This document shows, piece by piece, positions 1 through 7,768 of a stretch of 64,000 bases of DNA. Both the position numbers and the translations under genes were made by a program. Numbering within the stretch: the first letter of the stretch is position 1; the number at the start of each line of letters is the position of its first letter. Origin of the DNA: CAZHZT01 sp964537285 (GTDB taxonomy: Bacteria; Bacteroidota; Bacteroidia; Chitinophagales; Saprospiraceae). The notes under the pieces are model-generated. The model searched no databases and was not told the DNA's origin. It saw nothing but the letters and a program-made list of their open reading frames with translations. The stretch lies in NCBI GenBank assembly GCA_964537285.1, contig CAZHZT010000001.1:1-64000 (forward strand). The letters run 5' to 3'.

Positions 1-503
1 TCCGGATCTGTGAGCAACTCGGGGGGAGGTTCCCCGGGTTGACTCGACTTATTGTGGTACACCAAAGCAGGGATTTTTTGAAACGATTAATCCCAAAACT
101 ACAATTGTATCTGCAAAAAAAGCTGGGCTTATCGATACACCCCAGGAAGATCTATCTCCAGCACTATGCAAAAGGATTACCCTTTCTAGGCGTCATCCTA
201 AAGCCGAACCGGACGTACATTGGCTCTCGAACCAAAAGCAACTTTTACGAGGCAATTCAAAAACACAATGCAATTGTTCGGGATCGCAAGCCTTCAAAAG
301 AAGAAAAAGCTGGTTTCCAAAGCAGTATGAATTCCTACCTGGGCATCATGAAGCATTATCATACCTATCGCTTGCGGAAGAAAATGCTGTGGCGGTATTT
401 ATCGGGCTATTGGTGGAATGTGGTTTATTCCTCGGGGGGCTATGGGAAATTGGTGATGAAGGTAGAAGGTAGAAAGAAAATCAGGAAAAAGTTTATAAAG
501 TAG
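1..503 (+). CDS. C-terminal part of a reverse transcriptase, truncated by window edge, possibly broken
   Basis: The frame is open from base 3 of the window to the stop at 503, so the gene begins outside the window. The readable part has the region after the RT palm (IVVHQSRDFLKRLIPKL), then FLGVILKP and YIGSRTKSNF. These are typical of bacterial reverse transcriptases of the group II/DGR-like type found in Bacteroidota. In an intact RT the catalytic YxDD box sits just before LIVVH. Here the in-frame residues are FPGLTR, with only a shifted VD visible in another frame, so a frameshift or a recombination joint near base 35 is likely. The product ends in a short Lys-rich tail. No DGR template or variable repeat is evident in the window. 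The family is fairly sure; whether the gene is functional is doubtful. Confidence 0.7.
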   Translation, partial: RICEQLGGRFPGLTRLIVVHQSRDFLKRLIPKLQLYLQKKLGLSIHPRKIYLQHYAKGLPFLGVILKPNRTYIGSRTKSNFYEAIQKHNAIVRDRKPSKEEKAGFQSSMNSYLGIMKHYHTYRLRKKMLWRYLSGYWWNVVYSSGGYGKLVMKVEGRKKIRKKFIK

Positions 504-504
504 A

Positions 505-695
505 AAGCTCATAAAGTTAAAAGTCTCTTTTAACTTTACAAACTTTACAAACTTTCAACTTTTAACTGGTTGACTTTCAACTTTACAAACTTTTTACTTT
601 TTACTGTTTCCAATTGAGCAAAACAAAAAAGAGCCGATAAAGTATCGATTCACTTTATCAACTCTTTCTACTTTACAAACTTTTAACTTTTTACT
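505..695. repeat. AT-rich degenerate repeat tract
   Basis: This tract between the reverse transcriptase and the tmRNA is built from repeated CTTTACAAACTTT and ACTTTTTACT words with a roughly 7-base period. No ORF is supported. It is low-complexity spacer, comparable in period to the TTTCCCG tracts elsewhere in the window. Confidence 0.7.
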
Positions 696-702
696 AAAAC
701 AG

Positions 703-1075
703 TGGAGCCGGAGGGAGTCGAACCCTCGTCCAGACAAAGCACCATAATGCTTTCTACATGCTTAGTCCCTGATTAAATTTTCGAGAGTATGGAAGGCTCA
801 GCAACGGGCCTGTGCACACTCCTTAGCTCCTTGATTTTCGACCGGTGGGCAGAGCATGCCACCGGGCTAGCCCGAGGGTTGGTTGATATGCGGTACGCTG
901 TGTATCAGGCATCAAGCGTGCAGCACAAAGGCTTTCTAAGATCTAATCTTAGGCAGCCATGGCATAGTTAGACTCGCCATGTAAAGTGTTTGATAGCTAT
1001 TTTTAGCGGAGTAAACCATCATGCTCCGGCATGCTTACAGAATAGTAATCTTTCCTGTCGATTCCAATCGGCCCC
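703..1075 (-). ncRNA. ssrA: transfer-messenger RNA (tmRNA)
   Basis: The RNA reads from 1075 down to 703, about 373 nt. The 5' end GGGGCCGATTGGAATCGACA is the classic tmRNA start. The 3' end TTCGACTCCCTCCGGCTCCA supplies the T arm and the 3' half of a seven-pair acceptor stem (GGGGCCG with CGGCTCC, one G-U pair). CCA is not encoded: CTG follows the discriminator A. The tag reading frame ends at 949 with TAA and gives GESNYAMAA, close to other Bacteroidota tags. tmRNA with SmpB rescues stalled ribosomes and marks the unfinished protein for proteolysis. The two small plus-strand ORFs here are chance reading of this RNA. Confidence 0.96.
949..978 (-). other. tmRNA proteolysis tag reading frame
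   Basis: Read on the minus strand from 978 to 949, the codons give GESNYAMAA followed by TAA. The GES-NYA-AA pattern is that of Bacteroidota tmRNA tags. Met stands where Leu is more usual (…NYALAA). The resume codon is inferred to be the Gly codon GGC. Confidence 0.85.
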
Positions 1076-1414
1076 GTTATTCTGTGGAATGGAAAAGTTA
1101 ACAGTTAATGAATTAATCTTTTTTAATTCTTTTCCCGCTCTCCATTCCAAAATCTTTCAAATGTATAACTTTTTTTGAACTCGTTTAGTTCCACCTCAAA
1201 ATATTTAAAATCGAAACACATATAGTGCCTTGCTATTTACCCTCTATTAATTTCCCCGTTTCCCGTTCTTCGTTCCCCGTTCCCCGTTCTCCGTTCTCCG
1301 TTTCCCGTTCTCCGTTTCCCGTTTCCTGTTTCCCGTTTCCCGTATACGCTCTTTTTTCTTACTTTTGCAAAGCCTTATTAAAACCAATTTATCAAGAAAA
1401 AGATCGCATAAAAT
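1076..1414. other. intergenic region with heptamer tract
   Basis: This 339-bp gap between the tmRNA 5' end and the dehydrogenase start carries no supported gene. It should hold the tmRNA promoter (minus strand), but I see no exact TAnnTTTG box at the right distance. Its right half is the TTTCCCG repeat tract. Confidence 0.6.
1251..1345. repeat. degenerate tandem heptamer tract (TTTCCCG type)
   Basis: About 13 consecutive seven-base units of the form (T/C)(T/C)CCCGT, with single-base variants such as TTCTCCG. All are in one orientation. The same words, often paired with AACGGTT units in inverted orientation, recur near 7603, 23091, 51296 and 56969. Confidence 0.85.
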
Positions 1415-2629
1415 ATGTTAAAAATTGGATTGATCAGGGAAGGAAAAAATCCCCCTGATAGCCGGGTAGCTTTAAGCCCTGTTCAATGCCGTGAAATTGA
1501 AGAACAATATTCGGTGAAGATCTTCGTGGAGCCTTCCGTTACGCGTTGTTTTTCAGATGAGGAATACAGTTTCGAAAATATCGAAGTAGCGGACGTGATG
1601 GACGAATGCGATGTGTTGCTCGGAGTCAAAGAAGTGCCCATCCCGCAATTGATTCCCAATAAAATGTATTTTTTCTTTTCTCATACAATAAAAGAACAAT
1701 CTTATAATCGTGATCTGTTGAGAAGTATCCTGGAAAAAAATATTCATCTTGTAGATTATGAGGTACTTACCAACGATTCCGGCAAAAGAGTGATTGCCTT
1801 TGGGTACTTCGCGGGAGTTGTTGGTGCACATAATGGAATTATGGCCTACGGAAAGCGCACCGGTTTATTTGAACTTAAACGAATGCGCGAATGCCGCGAT
1901 TATCAAGAAGCAAGGGCTGTATACAATACCATTGATTTTCCGCCGATGAGCGTCGTCCTTACCGGTACGGGCAGGGTGGCTACCGGCGCTGCTAAAGTAC
2001 TTATGGATATGGGTTTTCATAAAGTTTCGCCGATAGATTATCTTCATAAAAAATATGCCCGGCCTGTTTTTACACAACTCGGTGCCATCGACTATATCGT
2101 GACCTCCGAAGGAAAACCTTTCGATAAAAAAGCATTTTATCACGATCCGACGAAGGGGTTCAAAATGAACTTTGAAGCTTTCTACCAATCGAGTGATGTG
2201 ATGATCAATGGGATTTACTGGGATAATCGGGCGCCTGCCTTTTTTACAAGGGAAGAAATGCACCGTCCGGATTTTAAAATTCAAGTGATCGCAGATGTTA
2301 CTTGTGATATTGCTCCGGTTGCTTCCATCCCTTCTACTCTCAGGGCTAGTACCATTGATGAGCCGGTTTTTGGCTATGATCCCAAATCTGGAAAAGAAGC
2401 TGAACCCTATCTTGAAGGTAATATCGATATGATGACGGTCGATAACCTTCCGAATGAATTGCCTAGAGATGCTTCAGTTGCTTTTGGTAATCAGTTTATG
2501 AATTATGTTGTTGAACCTTTACTCAATGGATTACACGATCCGATGATTGAAAGAGCTACGGTGGCAATCAATGGTCAATTGGGAAAACATTTTGGCTACT
2601 TGAGTAATTATGTTGGTGTACAAACTTGA
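1415..2629 (+). CDS. alanine dehydrogenase/saccharopine dehydrogenase-like NAD(P)-dependent oxidoreductase
   Basis: The 404-aa protein has the AlaDH/PNT N-terminal domain at the start (IGLIREGKNPPDSRVALSP), followed by a Rossmann NAD-binding segment GTGRVATGAAKVL near residues 185-200. The overall pattern matches the lysine-forming saccharopine dehydrogenase/alanine dehydrogenase superfamily, which carries out reversible NAD-linked amino acid oxidation in the cytoplasm. The exact substrate cannot be read from the sequence. The ATG at 1415 is chosen because the conserved N-terminal strand follows at once; a longer upstream frame runs through the heptamer repeats and is rejected. The membrane protein gene starts 7 bases after the stop, so the two may be co-transcribed. 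Confidence 0.85.
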   Translation: MLKIGLIREGKNPPDSRVALSPVQCREIEEQYSVKIFVEPSVTRCFSDEEYSFENIEVADVMDECDVLLGVKEVPIPQLIPNKMYFFFSHTIKEQSYNRDLLRSILEKNIHLVDYEVLTNDSGKRVIAFGYFAGVVGAHNGIMAYGKRTGLFELKRMRECRDYQEARAVYNTIDFPPMSVVLTGTGRVATGAAKVLMDMGFHKVSPIDYLHKKYARPVFTQLGAIDYIVTSEGKPFDKKAFYHDPTKGFKMNFEAFYQSSDVMINGIYWDNRAPAFFTREEMHRPDFKIQVIADVTCDIAPVASIPSTLRASTIDEPVFGYDPKSGKEAEPYLEGNIDMMTVDNLPNELPRDASVAFGNQFMNYVVEPLLNGLHDPMIERATVAINGQLGKHFGYLSNYVGVQT

Positions 2630-2636
2630 TTGTTAA

Positions 2637-3305
2637 ATGATAAGAGGAGTTGCAAAATTAGTTTCGTTTTTATGTCATCCACTGCTGATCTTGACTTACA
2701 TTTTGGTGTTGTTATTACTGGCCAACCCATACCCTTTTGGAGATAACCATATTTCTGGTAAAAAGAATTTGTTGTTTATCCTGGTGGTCTTTTTATCTAC
2801 TTTTGTACTTCCGGTCATTTCTATTTTTCTCATGAAAGGACTGGGAATGGTACATACCATGGAGATGAAAGATAATAAAGAGCGGATTGGCCCCTATATC
2901 GCTTCGGGTATTTTTTACTTATGGACGTTCCAGAATTTTGTCTACAACCCTCAAATGCCCCTTACTTTTAAAATTTTTATGCTTGGTGCAACAATCGCTC
3001 TCTTCGTAGCCTTTTTTCTGAACAATTTTTCAAGAATCAGCACCTATACCGTGGGTATGGGCGCTTGGTTGGGGATGATTCTTATCGCGATGAGCAGATA
3101 CTACGGAGGGAGTATTAATGTATATGTTCCAGAGTTTATTAGTATAGAAATCAGCATGATTTCAGTGTTTATGTGGGTGTTGATATTGGCCGGACTTGTA
3201 GGAAGTGCTCGTTTTTTCTTGGGTAAACATGAACCGATGGACGTTTATGGAGGTTACTTCGTTGGTTTTGCTGCACAATTTATAGCTTTAAGAATACTTG
3301 TGTAA
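2637..3305 (+). CDS. multi-pass membrane protein, PAP2-like
   Basis: The 222-aa product is strongly hydrophobic, with about six predicted membrane segments beginning at residue 8 (LVSFLCHPLLILTYILVLLL). The C-terminal part contains GSARFFLGKHEPMDVYGGYFVG, which resembles the last helix pair of small PAP2-related membrane proteins of Bacteroidota. There, SARxxLGxHxxxDVxxG is the region that carries the phosphatase His in true PAP2 enzymes. The first PAP2 signature (KxxxxxxRP) is not obvious, so catalytic activity is uncertain. It follows the dehydrogenase after 7 bases. Confidence 0.6.
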   Translation: MIRGVAKLVSFLCHPLLILTYILVLLLLANPYPFGDNHISGKKNLLFILVVFLSTFVLPVISIFLMKGLGMVHTMEMKDNKERIGPYIASGIFYLWTFQNFVYNPQMPLTFKIFMLGATIALFVAFFLNNFSRISTYTVGMGAWLGMILIAMSRYYGGSINVYVPEFISIEISMISVFMWVLILAGLVGSARFFLGKHEPMDVYGGYFVGFAAQFIALRILV

Positions 3306-3345
3306 ACAACTTCCGAGAATTAAAAAAAATTAAATACTTTGCACT

Positions 3346-4701
3346 ATGAAGGATAATCACATTACCATCGCAGGAGCCGGGCTGGTAGGGAGTTTGATGG
3401 CTATTTTGTTAGCCAAAAGAGGGTACAAAATTGACGTCTATGAGCGTAGGCCCGATATGCGTAATTTTGGATTTAAAGGAGGAAGGTCCATCAACCTGGC
3501 AATGAGTGATCGAGGATGGAAAGCGCTCGAGCAAGCAGGTATTAAGGATCAAATCCGCAAGGTAGCAATTCCCATGCGCGGGCGGATGATGCACAGTGTG
3601 AATGGAGAATTGACCTTCCAGCCGTATGGCAAGGAAGGGCAGGCAATATATTCGGTGTCGAGAGGGGGCTTAAACCTGGAATTGTTGAAGTTGGCTGAAA
3701 ATTATGACCACCTAAATTTTCATTTTGATCATCGATGCAAAGGAATTAATTTACAAAAATGGGAGATCTCCTTTGAAAATACGCAAACAAAGGAGTCCGT
3801 CGTAAAACCCATCGATGTGTGCCTGGGAGCGGATGGAGCTTTTTCGGCCGTTCGTTCAAGCCTGCAAAAAACAGCTCGCTTCAATTATTCCCAAACCTAC
3901 CTGGAATATGGGTATAAAGAACTTACAATCCCGCCTAACGAAGATGGTTCGCACCGTATGGATCCGAATGCGCTCCATATTTGGCCCAGAGGTAGCTTTA
4001 TGCTTATTGCTTTACCAAATGTAGATGGAAGTTTTACCTGTACTTTATTCCTCGCTTACGAAGGGAAAGTGTCTTTTGAAAATTTACAAACCGACGAGCA
4101 AATCCTCGCTTTTTTCAACGAATATTTTTCGGATACCATTCCCCTGATCACGGAATTGCTACAGGATTTTCATCAAAATCCTACCGCTGACCTGGTAACC
4201 ATTCGCTGCAACCCCTGGGAATTTGGAAAACGCATTTTATTGATTGGTGATGCAAGCCATGCTATCGTACCTTTTTACGGGCAAGGCATGAATTCCGGCT
4301 TTGAGGATTGCTCCATTCTTGACCAAATGATTGATGAGCAAAATGGCGATTGGGAAAAGATCATTGAACATTTCAATAAAGAACGCGTGAAAGATGGACA
4401 CGCAATTGCGGATCTTGCCCTGAGAAATTTTGTTGAAATGCGCGATTGGGTCGGGCATCCTCGCTTTTTGCTGCGCAAAAAGCTCGAAGCACATCTATAC
4501 GAAAAGTTCCCTGATGCTTTCATGCCGGTTTATTCCATGGTGACGTTCAGCCATCAACCTTATCATAAAGCATGGCAGGAAATCTCTGCTCAGGATACTC
4601 TTTTTGATCAATTATTGGATATTGAAGATATCGAAACAAATTTCGATAAGCCTCAAGCTGAAGATATTTTTAAAGATTGGGTAGCACAAAGAGTGGATTA
4701 A
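3346..4701 (+). CDS. kmo: kynurenine 3-monooxygenase
   Basis: The 451-aa protein is an FAD-dependent monooxygenase. It has the N-terminal dinucleotide-binding GAGLVGSLMA, the family-specific FKGGRSINLAMSDRG segment, and the second FAD motif GDASHAIVPFYGQGMNSGFED near residues 303-323. The GRSINL…SDRG and FYGQGMN blocks separate kynurenine hydroxylases from other flavoprotein hydroxylases. The enzyme converts L-kynurenine to 3-hydroxykynurenine with NADPH and oxygen, in the tryptophan-to-quinolinate/NAD pathway. No other kynurenine pathway gene is in the window. The gene is followed by a palindromic element that could act as its terminator. Confidence 0.95.
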   Translation: MKDNHITIAGAGLVGSLMAILLAKRGYKIDVYERRPDMRNFGFKGGRSINLAMSDRGWKALEQAGIKDQIRKVAIPMRGRMMHSVNGELTFQPYGKEGQAIYSVSRGGLNLELLKLAENYDHLNFHFDHRCKGINLQKWEISFENTQTKESVVKPIDVCLGADGAFSAVRSSLQKTARFNYSQTYLEYGYKELTIPPNEDGSHRMDPNALHIWPRGSFMLIALPNVDGSFTCTLFLAYEGKVSFENLQTDEQILAFFNEYFSDTIPLITELLQDFHQNPTADLVTIRCNPWEFGKRILLIGDASHAIVPFYGQGMNSGFEDCSILDQMIDEQNGDWEKIIEHFNKERVKDGHAIADLALRNFVEMRDWVGHPRFLLRKKLEAHLYEKFPDAFMPVYSMVTFSHQPYHKAWQEISAQDTLFDQLLDIEDIETNFDKPQAEDIFKDWVAQRVD

Positions 4702-4702
4702 C

Positions 4703-4811
4703 GTTCTTTGACAAATTGTGTGGAACTTCGAAATGATAAGCCTTGAATGCCCTAGTGGCTGAAAGGCTTATCATTTTGAAGTTCCATTTTCCACGATTTA
4801 TGTTAAAGAAC
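4703..4811. repeat. dispersed palindromic element, family A, full-length copy 1
   Basis: A 109-bp element starting GTTCTTTGACA and ending TGTTAAAGAAC. Its arms are imperfect inverted repeats that share GGAACTT and ATGATAAGCC, and the centre is a short hairpin around GCCCTAGTGGC. A second copy of the same length lies at 63878-63986 with about a dozen substitutions. Shortened or half copies lie at 55321, 56166 and 57789. It sits between kmo and the nucleotidyltransferase gene. Confidence 0.85.
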
Positions 4812-4907
4812 TTAGATTAATAAATATCGTTTTTGGACATAAACACGAGTCATTCCGAAAATTCAGTATGCCCCATTTTTATGTCCAAAAATCAAAAAAG
4901 TTCAATT

Positions 4908-5903
4908 ATGAAAGCTGTCATTCCAGTTGCCGGTGCCGGAACACGCCTCCGGCCGCATACCTATACACAACCGAAGCCCTTGATTCCGGTAGCTGGTAAA
5001 GCTATTATCTCATTCATAATTGAGCAACTGGAGGCCGTCGGCATCACAGATTTTGTGTTCGTAGTCGGCTACCTTGGAGAAAAAATTAAACTCTTCGTCG
5101 AGAACAAGTATCCTCACCTTAACAAAGAATATGTAACCCAAAGTGAGCGCGAAGGCATTGGCCATGCTATATGGATGGCGCGCGAAGCCCTTCAGGAAAC
5201 CGATCGTATATTCATTGTTCTGGGAGATACCATTCTGGATGGAGATCTTATGGCCATGATGGATGCGCCTTATTCCTGCCTGGGCATAAAAAGGGTTCCG
5301 GATCCCCGGGAGTTCGGGGTAGTTGAGCTCGGAGATGATAATTTCGTTAAAAAAGTTATTGAAAAGCCTAAAATTCCCAAATCCAATAAAGCACTGGTAG
5401 GGCTCTACATGATTAAAGAAGTGCCGGAATTACTGGATGCGATCGAATACAACATCGACAACAACCTGAGAACGCTCGGCGAGTTTCAGCTCACTGACGG
5501 AATCATGCGAATGATCGAACGTGGTATTAAATTCACAACCTACACGGTTAATAACTGGTTCGATTGCGGGAAAAAGGAAATCCTGTTGGAAACCAATGCA
5601 AAATTGCTCGACAAAGAAGGCTATGCCTCCTTTGATCTTCCAAACTTTGACAACTCTATTATCATTCACCCGGTCAGTATTGGCAACAACTGCAATATTT
5701 CTAATGCAATTATTGGCCCGCACGTAACGATCGGCAACAATGCTAAAATTAGCTATTCTATTGTAAAAGAATCGATTATCGGGAATTATGCATCTATTGA
5801 AGAGGTGGTTCTCAAGCACTCCATTGTGGGAAATGATGCTGCCATAAAGGGGCTAAGCCAAAGTCTCAATATCGGAGATAATACGGAAATTGATTTTGGT
5901 TAA
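4908..5903 (+). CDS. sugar-1-phosphate nucleotidyltransferase (glucose-1-phosphate thymidylyltransferase-like)
   Basis: From the ATG at 4908 the protein has 331 aa. It begins MKAVIPVAGAGTRLRPHTYT followed by QPKPLIPVAGK, the NTP-transferase signature (nucleotide-binding GxGTRLxP and catalytic-site PKP). A metal-binding GD pair is in FIVLGDTILDGD. The C-terminal third is a left-handed beta-helix of hexapeptide repeats (SIGNNCNISNAIIGPHVTIG). Such enzymes make NDP-sugars for surface polysaccharides. A longer frame opens at 4833, but the signature peptide starts at 4908, so the later start is preferred. The exact sugar and nucleotide are not determined. Confidence 0.88.
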   Translation: MKAVIPVAGAGTRLRPHTYTQPKPLIPVAGKAIISFIIEQLEAVGITDFVFVVGYLGEKIKLFVENKYPHLNKEYVTQSEREGIGHAIWMAREALQETDRIFIVLGDTILDGDLMAMMDAPYSCLGIKRVPDPREFGVVELGDDNFVKKVIEKPKIPKSNKALVGLYMIKEVPELLDAIEYNIDNNLRTLGEFQLTDGIMRMIERGIKFTTYTVNNWFDCGKKEILLETNAKLLDKEGYASFDLPNFDNSIIIHPVSIGNNCNISNAIIGPHVTIGNNAKISYSIVKESIIGNYASIEEVVLKHSIVGNDAAIKGLSQSLNIGDNTEIDFG

Positions 5904-5984
5904 AAAAAAAATTCCAAATTGCTTCAAAAATTGGAATTGTAGAATACATTTGTAGCGTTTTATAACAGTTATTTCTTGATTTGA

Positions 5985-6140
5985 AAAATCAACGCGCCTA
6001 CGGCGCAAAATTCGATTGAGAGAGAGGCCGAAAGGGCTATTTTGCGAAGCAAAATAGCCCTTTCGGCCTCCCTCTCAATCGAAATATCGCCGCGAAGCGG
6101 CGTAAACTTAATTTTAGATTTCCAAAACGAGAATTGCCGG
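5985..6140. repeat. dispersed palindromic element, family B, copy 1
   Basis: The core at 6011-6083 is a 35-bp inverted repeat with a 3-base GAA loop and a single mismatch. It contains GAGGCCGAAAGGGCTATTTTG and its complement. Outside it lie GC-rich blocks (CGCGCC…GGCGC, CGCCGC…GCGGCG), and further out ATTTGAAAAATCAACGCG and CAAAACGAGAATTGCC. The same core and the GAGAATTGC outer word recur in copy 2 at 62638-62796. The element fills most of the gap between the nucleotidyltransferase and arginine decarboxylase genes; no gene is seen there. Confidence 0.85.
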
Positions 6141-6195
6141 TTGTATAGTCGGTTTATGCAATAGTTCTATAACGTTATAATTGTAAAGAAAGAGA

Positions 6196-7593
6196 ATGAC
6201 AAATCGCTACGTTGATCTAATTGATCAAACTTTTTATTTCCCTCAGGAAGGATTCGATATCGAAGAGGGTTACCTCCTTTTCAACGGCATTCCGCTAAAA
6301 TACTTAATTGAAAAGTATGGCACTCCACTGAAGTTAACCTATGTTCCGAAAATAGGATCTTCGGTCAAAAAAGCGCGGAACTGGTTCAACAGGGCAATCA
6401 AAGCTTTGAATTATAAAGGAAACTACTACTACTGCTACTGTACAAAGAGTTGCCACTTCAGTTATGTCATGGATGAGGTACTTAAATATGATGTGCATTT
6501 AGAAACTTCCTCCGCTTTTGATATAGATCTTATCTGGAAACTCCACGAACAGGGAAAGATCGATAAGAATATCATCATCGTACATAATGGGTTTAAACCC
6601 GAAAACTATCTGTACAAAATTTGTGACCTCATTAACCAGGGCTTTCGTCATGTGATTCCTGTTTGCGACAATAAATTGGAAATCGACTACTACAATGATC
6701 ATGTCGACGGCCCTTGTAATATTGGCATTCGTGTTGCCACTGAAGAAGAACCCAATTTTGAATTTTATACTTCCCGATTAGGGATTCCGCACAAGGAGGT
6801 AGTTGATTTCTATAAAGAAAAGATCGCAAACAACGACAAGTTTAAGCTCAAAATGCTTCATTTTTTCGTCGATAAAGGTATTCGTGATTCGATCTATTAT
6901 TGGGGCGAACTGAATAAAGCCCTCAAAACCTATTGTGAGCTTAAAAAGATCTGCCCGGATCTTACCATCCTTAATATCGGAGGTGGCTTGCCTATTCGCA
7001 ATTCCCTGGGGTTTGAATTCGATTACAAATACATGATCAAAGAAATTATCAGCAATATTCAAAATGCTTGCGAGGAGGATGGTATCCCCGAGCCCGATAT
7101 CTTTACAGAGTTTGGAAAATTCACGGTTGGAGAAAGCGGCGCTACCATTTTCTCCGTCCTCGCCCAAAAGCCTCAGAATGATGCGGAGATGTGGTATATG
7201 ATCGATAATTCGCTCATGAATACCATTCCGGATAGCTGGGGGATCGGTGAAAAATTCATTTTGCTACCGATCAATAAATGGAAAAATGAATATCGCCGGG
7301 TTAATATTGGCGGCCTAAGCTGCGATAACTCCGACTATTACAATTCGGAAGTGCACGAGAGCCAAGTGTTCCTCCCCGTCATCCCTACTGATGACCCTGA
7401 GCCGCTTTATCTGGGCTTTTTTCATACCGGCGCATACCAGGATGCCCTTTCGGGTTTAGGAGGCATTAAACACTGCCTAATCCCTTCTCCAAAGCATATT
7501 TTGATTAAAAAAGATGAAAAAGGCAACTTCGTGGATGAACTGTATCTTCCTGAACAACGATCGGAGGAAATGCTGAAAATTTTAGGCTACTAA
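6196..7593 (+). CDS. speA: arginine decarboxylase, PLP fold type III
   Basis: The 465-aa protein matches the Bacteroidota form of arginine decarboxylase in the alanine racemase-fold family. The N-terminus has YGTPLKLTYVPKIGSSVKKA. The likely PLP-lysine segment is YYYCYCTKSCHF near residues 78-89. The glycine-rich phosphate-binding loop is NIGGGLPIRNS, and the C-terminal substrate/dimer motif is GGLSCDNSDYY. It converts L-arginine to agmatine plus CO2, the first step of one route to polyamines. It is shorter than the roughly 650-aa proteobacterial SpeA, as usual in this phylum. No agmatinase or other polyamine gene is adjacent. Confidence 0.9.
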   Translation: MTNRYVDLIDQTFYFPQEGFDIEEGYLLFNGIPLKYLIEKYGTPLKLTYVPKIGSSVKKARNWFNRAIKALNYKGNYYYCYCTKSCHFSYVMDEVLKYDVHLETSSAFDIDLIWKLHEQGKIDKNIIIVHNGFKPENYLYKICDLINQGFRHVIPVCDNKLEIDYYNDHVDGPCNIGIRVATEEEPNFEFYTSRLGIPHKEVVDFYKEKIANNDKFKLKMLHFFVDKGIRDSIYYWGELNKALKTYCELKKICPDLTILNIGGGLPIRNSLGFEFDYKYMIKEIISNIQNACEEDGIPEPDIFTEFGKFTVGESGATIFSVLAQKPQNDAEMWYMIDNSLMNTIPDSWGIGEKFILLPINKWKNEYRRVNIGGLSCDNSDYYNSEVHESQVFLPVIPTDDPEPLYLGFFHTGAYQDALSGLGGIKHCLIPSPKHILIKKDEKGNFVDELYLPEQRSEEMLKILGY

Positions 7594-7602
7594 ATAAACT
7601 GA

Positions 7603-7691
7603 AAACGGTTAACGGTTAACGGTAAACGGTTAACGAAGAACGGTTTCCCGTTTCCCGTTTTCCATTGCTCGCGAGGATTTGCAATCCGAGC
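7603..7691. repeat. heptamer repeats (AACGGTT and TTTCCCG) plus half-copy of palindrome family C
   Basis: Tandem AACGGTT units at 7603-7632 are followed by inverted TTTCCCG units to about 7664, so the stretch can fold on itself downstream of speA. It is followed at 7667-7691 by 25 bases, starting GCTCGCGAGGATTTGC, that are identical to one arm of the large hairpin at 45068-45144. Confidence 0.75.
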
Positions 7692-7768
7692 CATTTCGTA
7701 ATCATTTCTAAAAACGAGCAAGCCAAAAAAAATCAAAATATTACTTCCAAATCGGCGTTTCCTAATAA

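Noticed and set aside
789..1178. Two short plus-strand ORFs
   Set aside because: They read through the tmRNA gene on the other strand and its leader; no ribosome site or protein-like composition.
1225..1458. ORF of Ser/Pro/Phe repeats before the dehydrogenase
   Set aside because: It is a translation of the TTTCCCG heptamer tract and overlaps the real start at 1415 in another frame.
4833..4907. N-terminal extension of the nucleotidyltransferase
   Set aside because: The conserved signature begins at 4908 and the extension has no family counterpart.
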